A stretch of 25,203 bases of DNA from an uncultured Eubacteriales bacterium (GTDB lineage Bacteria > Bacillota > Clostridia > Christensenellales > Borkfalkiaceae). The notes under the pieces are model-generated. The model ran no database searches. It was not told where the DNA came from and saw nothing but the letters and a program-made list of their open reading frames with translations. Positions 21,441 to 25,203 of the stretch are shown here, one piece after another. The stretch lies in NCBI GenBank assembly GCA_900547645.1, contig URHP01000019.1, positions 1 to 25,203 of the forward strand. Direction: 5' to 3'. The position numbers and the translations under genes are program-made. Within the stretch, counting starts at the first letter, position 1; every line of letters starts with the position of its first letter.

Positions 21441-21860
21441 ATGAAAACCTATTTGCAGAAGAGAAATTCGGGTGATGTGTTCGATGTGTTCGAGGACTTC
21501 TTCAAGCCCATGTTCTATGATGAACAGCTCGACAGCATGAGGACGGATATTAAGGAAACGGACAAGGACTATCAGCTCTCCATCGAGATGCCCGGGTTCA
21601 AGAAGGACGAGATCAAGGTCTCGCTGGAAAACGGCTATCTGACGGTCAGCGCCGAGAAGAACGAGACCGAGGAAGAGGGCAAGGAGACCTCCAAGTACCT
21701 GCGCAAGGAATGCCGTGTTTCCTGCCAGAGAAGTTACTACGTCGGCGACAAGGTGCAGGAAGAGAACGTCAAGGCGAAGTACGAAAACGGCATGCTGCAG
21801 CTCACGGTGCCGAAGGAAGAGCCCAAGAAGATCGCGTCCAAGTCCATTGCCATCGAATAA
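21441..21860 (+). CDS. Hsp20/alpha-crystallin small heat-shock protein
   Basis: ATP-independent holdase chaperone of 139 aa. The alpha-crystallin domain covers about residues 30-125: MRTDIKETDKDYQLSIEMPGFKKDEIKVSLENGYLTVSAEK, then an ENVKAKYENGMLQLTVPKEE core (GxLxLTxPK signature). The C-terminal extension KIASKSIAIE carries the I-x-I oligomerisation motif (IAI). The ATG at 21441 follows AAAGGAG. It is monocistronic with a strong terminator at 21921. Confidence 0.95.
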   Translation: MKTYLQKRNSGDVFDVFEDFFKPMFYDEQLDSMRTDIKETDKDYQLSIEMPGFKKDEIKVSLENGYLTVSAEKNETEEEGKETSKYLRKECRVSCQRSYYVGDKVQEENVKAKYENGMLQLTVPKEEPKKIASKSIAIE

Positions 21861-21920
21861 TGTTCTGCGATGTGCATGACGGACGGTCGGAAATGACTGA
21901 CGCGTTATGACGGTTTCAGG

Positions 21921-21950
21921 GCCCCGCGCTTACCACGCGGGGCTTTTTTT
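21921..21950 (+). terminator. Terminator of hsp20
   Basis: GCCCCGCG (21921-21928) and CGCGGGGC (21936-21943) with a 7-nt loop, then seven Ts. Confidence 0.92.
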
Positions 21951-21975
21951 GTGCTCTTCCGGGACGGGGAAACGG

Positions 21976-23823
21976 TCAGATCAGTTCCCCGTATTCTTCA
22001 TACAGTTTTTCCGTCTGTTCGGCGATCTCTGCCTGGCGGCGGGTGATCTCCTGTGCGCGCAGGTAGTCCCGCCCGCAGGCGGCAAGGGCGTCTCTGAGCG
22101 CCGCTTCCTCCTGTTCGAGCGCGGCAAGCTCCGTCTCGATGGCGCGGATGCGGTTGCGCTTTTGCGCTTCGCGGGCGCGGTCTTCTTTGCTGCGGTAGCC
22201 CTCCGCAGCCTTTTTTTCGGTCTGCGGTTTGGGCGGCGCTTCCTTCCTGCGCGCAAGAAATGCCTGGTAGCCCCCCTCAAAGGGCAGCAGCGTTCCGTTT
22301 TCAATGGATACGATGCTGTCGGCAACCGCTTCCGTGAACCGCCTGTCGTGCGAGACGAACAGCACGGTGCCGGTAAATTGTTTCAGCGCGCTCTCCAGCG
22401 ATTCGCGCGCAGGGAGGTCGAGGTGATTGGTCGGCTCGTCCAGAACAAGCACGTTTCCGCGCTCCGCCTCCAGCATGGCGAGCGCGAGTTTGGCCTTCAG
22501 ACCGCCCGAAAGTTCGCCGACCTTCTTTTCAACGTCCTCGGCGTCCAGCCCCGCCTGCGCCAGCAGGCTGCGCGCCTGCGTCTGCGAAAGTCCGCGGTGC
22601 GTTCCCCAGAAGGCGTCCAGAACACGGTCGGAAGGGGAAAGTGCGGCGTTTTCCTGGTCATAATAGGCAATGCGGACGTATCTTCCGACGTGCACGCGCG
22701 GATCGCCCGACAACAGGAACTTGAGCAGCGTGCTCTTTCCCGTGCCGTTATCGCCCAAAAGCGCGCACTTCTGCCCGCGCATGAGCGCGAACGAAGCGTC
22801 TGAAAGCAGCGTCTTTGCGTCTGCCGTAAGGTCGAAATGTTCGGCGCGGAGCACGCACTCGTAGGGCTGTTCGTCAAAGGCAAAGGAAAAACGGGGCGGA
22901 CGTTTGGGCGGGATCGGCTTTTCCAAGATCTCCATGCGCTCGAGCTGTTTGACACGGCTCTGCGCGGAGGAGGCAGTCGTGGCACGGACGATGTTCTTTT
23001 CCACATAGGTCCGCAGTTTTTCGATCTCTTCGCACTGTTTTTCGTAGGCGCGCTCCTCTTCCTTGCGCTTTTCCTCGCGCAGCACGCGGTAACGGGAGTA
23101 GTTGCCCTTGTACGAGGTGAGCGTCCCGTTCTCCAGCTCGAGCGTGCGCGTCGTCAGGCGGTCGAGAAAGTAGCGGTCGTGCGAGACGACCAGAAGCGCC
23201 CCCTTGTAGGCAGAGAGGTAATCTTCCAGCCAGAAGAGGGTGGATGCGTCGAGGTGGTTGGTCGGCTCGTCTAAAACCAGCAGTTCCGGTTCCTCCAACA
23301 GCAGGCGGCACAGTTTGAGTTTCGTGCGCTCGCCCCCGGACATGGTCGCCACCTTTTGCGTGTAGACCTGCGAAAATCCCATGCCGTTCAGCACGGTGCG
23401 GATGCGCACGTCGTAGTGATAGGAGTCGCGCGCGGCGATGCGCCTGTTCAGGCTTTCGCAGCGCGCCGCAAGCGCCTTCATGGCGGTCTCGTCGGCGTGT
23501 TCCATCGCCGCCTCCGTCTCGCGCAGGCGGGCGATGAGCTGCCTGTCCTCCTCGAACAGTTCTTCCATCGCACCGTAGACGGTGGAATCGGAGGTGAATC
23601 CGCCGCTCTGTTCGAGGTAGCCGAGCGAAAGTCCGCTCTTTTTGACCACGTTTCCCGCATCGGGCGTCAGTTCTCCCGTCAGAAGTTTCAGAACGGTCGT
23701 TTTTCCTTCGCCGTTGCCGCCGAGAAAACCGACGCGCTCCTTTTCATGCACGGAAAAACAGACGTCCCTGACGACGGGAACGCCGAGATAGCCGAAAGTG
23801 ATGTGTTCGAAACTCAAAAGCAT
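21976..23823 (-). CDS. ABC-F family ATP-binding protein
   Basis: Soluble twin-ATPase ABC-F protein of 615 aa without membrane segments. Domain 1: Walker A GGNGEGKT (35-42), signature MSGGERTKL, Walker B LLVLDEPTNHLD. The interdomain linker with KGNYSRYRVLREEKRKEEE follows at about 225-300. Domain 2: Walker A GDNGTGKST, signature LSGGLKAKL (Leu in place of the usual Glu/Gln), Walker B VLVLDEPTNHLD. The C-terminal ~80 residues are a charged coiled coil, as in Uup and YdiF. ABC-F proteins bind the ribosomal E site and relieve stalling; some confer antibiotic resistance. Nothing here shows a resistance subtype. AGGAAAAAAG precedes the ATG. Confidence 0.92.
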   Translation of the reverse strand: MLLSFEHITFGYLGVPVVRDVCFSVHEKERVGFLGGNGEGKTTVLKLLTGELTPDAGNVVKKSGLSLGYLEQSGGFTSDSTVYGAMEELFEEDRQLIARLRETEAAMEHADETAMKALAARCESLNRRIAARDSYHYDVRIRTVLNGMGFSQVYTQKVATMSGGERTKLKLCRLLLEEPELLVLDEPTNHLDASTLFWLEDYLSAYKGALLVVSHDRYFLDRLTTRTLELENGTLTSYKGNYSRYRVLREEKRKEEERAYEKQCEEIEKLRTYVEKNIVRATTASSAQSRVKQLERMEILEKPIPPKRPPRFSFAFDEQPYECVLRAEHFDLTADAKTLLSDASFALMRGQKCALLGDNGTGKSTLLKFLLSGDPRVHVGRYVRIAYYDQENAALSPSDRVLDAFWGTHRGLSQTQARSLLAQAGLDAEDVEKKVGELSGGLKAKLALAMLEAERGNVLVLDEPTNHLDLPARESLESALKQFTGTVLFVSHDRRFTEAVADSIVSIENGTLLPFEGGYQAFLARRKEAPPKPQTEKKAAEGYRSKEDRAREAQKRNRIRAIETELAALEQEEAALRDALAACGRDYLRAQEITRRQAEIAEQTEKLYEEYGELI

Positions 23824-23853
23824 ACTTTTTTCCTGTCTGCCGATGCTGTAGGT

Positions 23854-23973
23854 ATGGATCGGAAACTTGCAAAGGCGGAACGCCTCAGGGAGCGGCTGAA
23901 GAGCGCGTCTCCCGCTGTGTGCGCAAAGCTCACCGAGCGGCTCGTGCGGCTCCTGGACGAGCTGGCGCAGTGA
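23854..23973 (+). CDS. Possible 39-residue small protein
   Basis: An open frame in the 157-nt gap between two minus-strand genes encodes a short, highly charged helical sequence (MDRKLAKAERLRERLK...LVRLLDELAQ). Codon choice resembles real genes in the window. There is no Shine-Dalgarno or clear promoter, and the frame is also open upstream through the ABC-F gene as antisense. It may be chance, or the 3' part of a lost gene. Confidence 0.25.
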   Translation: MDRKLAKAERLRERLKSASPAVCAKLTERLVRLLDELAQ

Positions 23974-23980
23974 CCGGCGA

Positions 23981-24829
23981 TCAGTCGTCCCAGGTCGGGA
24001 TATAGGCCTTGCCCACGCTCTCCTTCCCCTGGGTGTAGAGGGGATCGAAGCCGAGCGCCAGGGCGTGATCTTCGACGCGGCGGTATTCGCGCGCGGTCAG
24101 CGTGCGGTTCAGTTCGGGCAGGTCGCTCGTTCCCATGGGGGTGTATTGCCGCATGAGCGAGACGGGCGTGTGCGCGGGCAGAACGGTTTTCAGAAAATCG
24201 AGGATGCGCAGACTGTCCGACGTGCAGCCCGGCATGACGAGATGGCGCACCAAAAGCCCTGAGAGCAGCTTTCCGTCCTGCCAGACGGCGGGCTTTTCTG
24301 CCATGAACGCAACGGCGCGCGAGGCGTAATCAAAGTAGTCGCGCCGCCCCGTATAGCGTTCGGAGAGGTCGGGCGAGAAAAATTTCACGTCGGGCAGCCA
24401 TACGTCGATATAGGGCGCGATCCGTTCGAGCGCGTCCGTCTTGCAGTAGCCGCCCGTGTTGTAGACGACGGGGACTGCCGGTTTCCGGAGCGCGAGCGCT
24501 TCGGCAATGAGGTCGGAGACATGATCGGGCGTGACAAGGTTGATGTTGTCCGCGCCCATTTCTTCGAGCGATTCAAAGATCGCGGCGAGCTGTGCGGGCG
24601 TGACCGCCTTACCGCGCTGTGCGCGCGAGACTTCGTAATTCTGGCAGAAGACGCACCGCAGGGAACAGCCGCCGAAGAACACCGTTCCGCTGCCGTTGCG
24701 GCAGGAAACGGGCGGTTCCTCAAAGGGATGCAGATAGTATTTTGCGACGGTAAGCCCCTTGACGCCGCACGCGCCCGCGCGCACGGCGCGGTCCGCGCCG
24801 CAGGAGAGGGGACACAGCGTACATTGCAT
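23981..24829 (-). CDS. Radical SAM protein, PflX/pyruvate-formate-lyase-activase-like
   Basis: Radical SAM enzyme of 282 aa. The SAM-cluster motif is CSLRCVFC (Cys55, Cys59, Cys62) after FFGG. The N-terminus has four more cysteines (Cys3, Cys6, Cys10, Cys21) in CTLCPLSCG...AGACGVKG, the arrangement of PflX-type proteins. VYNTGGYCK, VWLPDVKF, RHLVMPG and LMRQYTPMG complete the family pattern. Its substrate is unknown; annotation as PFL-activating enzyme is by resemblance, and no pflB is in this window. The ATG at 24829 begins the conserved Cys-rich head. Upstream in-frame ATGs read through the promoter. There is no Shine-Dalgarno; a TATACT box ends 7 nt before the ATG. Confidence 0.88.
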   Translation of the reverse strand: MQCTLCPLSCGADRAVRAGACGVKGLTVAKYYLHPFEEPPVSCRNGSGTVFFGGCSLRCVFCQNYEVSRAQRGKAVTPAQLAAIFESLEEMGADNINLVTPDHVSDLIAEALALRKPAVPVVYNTGGYCKTDALERIAPYIDVWLPDVKFFSPDLSERYTGRRDYFDYASRAVAFMAEKPAVWQDGKLLSGLLVRHLVMPGCTSDSLRILDFLKTVLPAHTPVSLMRQYTPMGTSDLPELNRTLTAREYRRVEDHALALGFDPLYTQGKESVGKAYIPTWDD

Positions 24830-24836
24830 GGGCAAA

Positions 24837-24865
24837 AGTATAGCATGTTTCCGTAGAAAATGCAA
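24837..24865 (-). promoter_or_regulatory. Leaderless-type promoter of the radical SAM gene
   Basis: On the minus strand, TTGCAT (24865-24860) and TATACT (24842-24837) are separated by 17 bp. Seven bases follow before the ATG at 24829, so transcription should start at the ATG or one base before. Confidence 0.72.
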
Positions 24866-24885
24866 CCTGCGCCCGCTGCAATTCA

Positions 24886-24914
24886 TTGACTTTTTCACGC
24901 GCGCGTATTATAAT
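24886..24914 (+). promoter_or_regulatory. metK promoter with almost no leader
   Basis: TTGACT (24886-24891) and TATAAT (24909-24914) with a 17-bp spacer. Nine bases separate the -10 box from the ATG at 24924, leaving a predicted 5' leader of about 3 nt. No SAM riboswitch or S-box can fit downstream of this start. Confidence 0.8.
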
Positions 24915-24923
24915 GGGCGGGCT

Positions 24924-25203
24924 ATGAGAAGATTTTTTACCAGCGAAAGCGTGACGGAAGGTCATCCCGATAAGGTCTGCGACAGCATTGCGGACGCCAT
25001 TCTGGACGAACTCGTCCGCCAGGATCCCTTTACACGTTCGGCGATCGAATGCTGCGCCGCCTACAACACCCTCTTTCTGACAGGAGAAGTGACCAGCCGC
25101 GCGCAGGTGGACTATGAATCGGTCGCGCGCCGCGTCATCCGCGAGATCGGCTATGACGGCGGCGATTTTGCATACGACAAATGCCGTGTGATCACCCTTG
25201 TAC
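24924..25203 (+). CDS. metK: S-adenosylmethionine synthetase, N-terminal part (cut by window end)
   Basis: Makes SAM from ATP and methionine. The first 93 codons are present; the gene runs off the window. RRFFTSESVTEGHPDKVCDSIADAILD is the diagnostic N-terminus, with the catalytic His14 in GHPDK. Where most MetK proteins have ACETLVTTG, this one reads AIECCAAYNTLFLTGEVTS, a noticeable local divergence. The SAM-dependent enzymes in the window (TrmR, RlmH, radical SAM) depend on its product. The promoter leaves almost no leader and there is no Shine-Dalgarno. Confidence 0.95.
   Translation, partial: MRRFFTSESVTEGHPDKVCDSIADAILDELVRQDPFTRSAIECCAAYNTLFLTGEVTSRAQVDYESVARRVIREIGYDGGDFAYDKCRVITLV

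Noticed and set aside
21976..23823. ABC-F protein as an antibiotic resistance determinant
   Set aside because: Motifs are those of general ABC-F translation factors; no resistance subtype or mobile context is visible.

Overview
This is a 25.2 kb stretch of high-GC chromosomal DNA. It reads as a Bacillota (Clostridia) genome, probably a gut lineage. That placement is inference. It rests on RNase J, a class I two-subunit fumarase, a serC-serA operon, Shine-Dalgarno sites of the AGGAGG type, BspA-like repeat lipoproteins, frequent GTG/TTG starts and sigma-A promoters with 17-bp spacers. No phage, insertion sequence, CRISPR array, rRNA or plasmid function is visible. Bases 1-48 are not biological: they match an Illumina/Nextera i7 adapter, so the window starts at a raw contig end.

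Layout, left to right. 102-1787 is a CoA-disulfide/NADH oxidoreductase fused to a rhodanese domain. 1946-3091 is a BspA-like leucine-rich-repeat lipoprotein of lower GC. 3201-5735 (minus) is a serine-biosynthesis operon, serC-serA-DUF3795. Divergent from it, 5961-7499 encodes an uncharacterised repeat/coiled-coil protein with a conserved C-terminal domain. 7591-9857 holds RNase J with a long basic N-terminal extension, then a TfoX-N domain protein. 9899-13138 is a tightly coupled run: a TrmR-like tRNA methyltransferase, a small P-loop kinase, a TrhP-like U32 tRNA hydroxylase and a diacylglycerol-kinase-family enzyme. TrhP and TrmR would together make 5-methoxyuridine at tRNA position 34. A tRNA-Thr(CGU) follows at 13216-13291.

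13428-15186 (minus) encodes the fumarase alpha and beta subunits, separated by a truncated Vat-like acetyltransferase remnant. 15266-17935 (plus) is CPBP protease, rlmH, a cytosolic M14 peptidase and tadA. 18108-20488 is an iron alcohol dehydrogenase, a flavoprotein, a shortened TraX-like protein and an XRE regulator. 20561-21337 (minus) is a short-chain dehydrogenase, divergent from hsp20 (21441-21860). The right end has an ABC-F ATPase and a radical SAM enzyme (both minus) and the start of metK.

The most unusual signal is regulatory. Five genes (lipid kinase 12233, fumarase alpha 15186, CPBP protease 15266, radical SAM 24829, metK 24924) lack a Shine-Dalgarno site and have a TATAAT-type -10 box only 6-9 nt before the start codon. 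Transcription would then begin at or within about 3 nt of the start codon, giving leaderless mRNAs. The other genes mostly have strong Shine-Dalgarno sites, so two modes of translation initiation appear to coexist. Two genes (the Vat-like acetyltransferase and TraX) look like internal-deletion or truncation derivatives.
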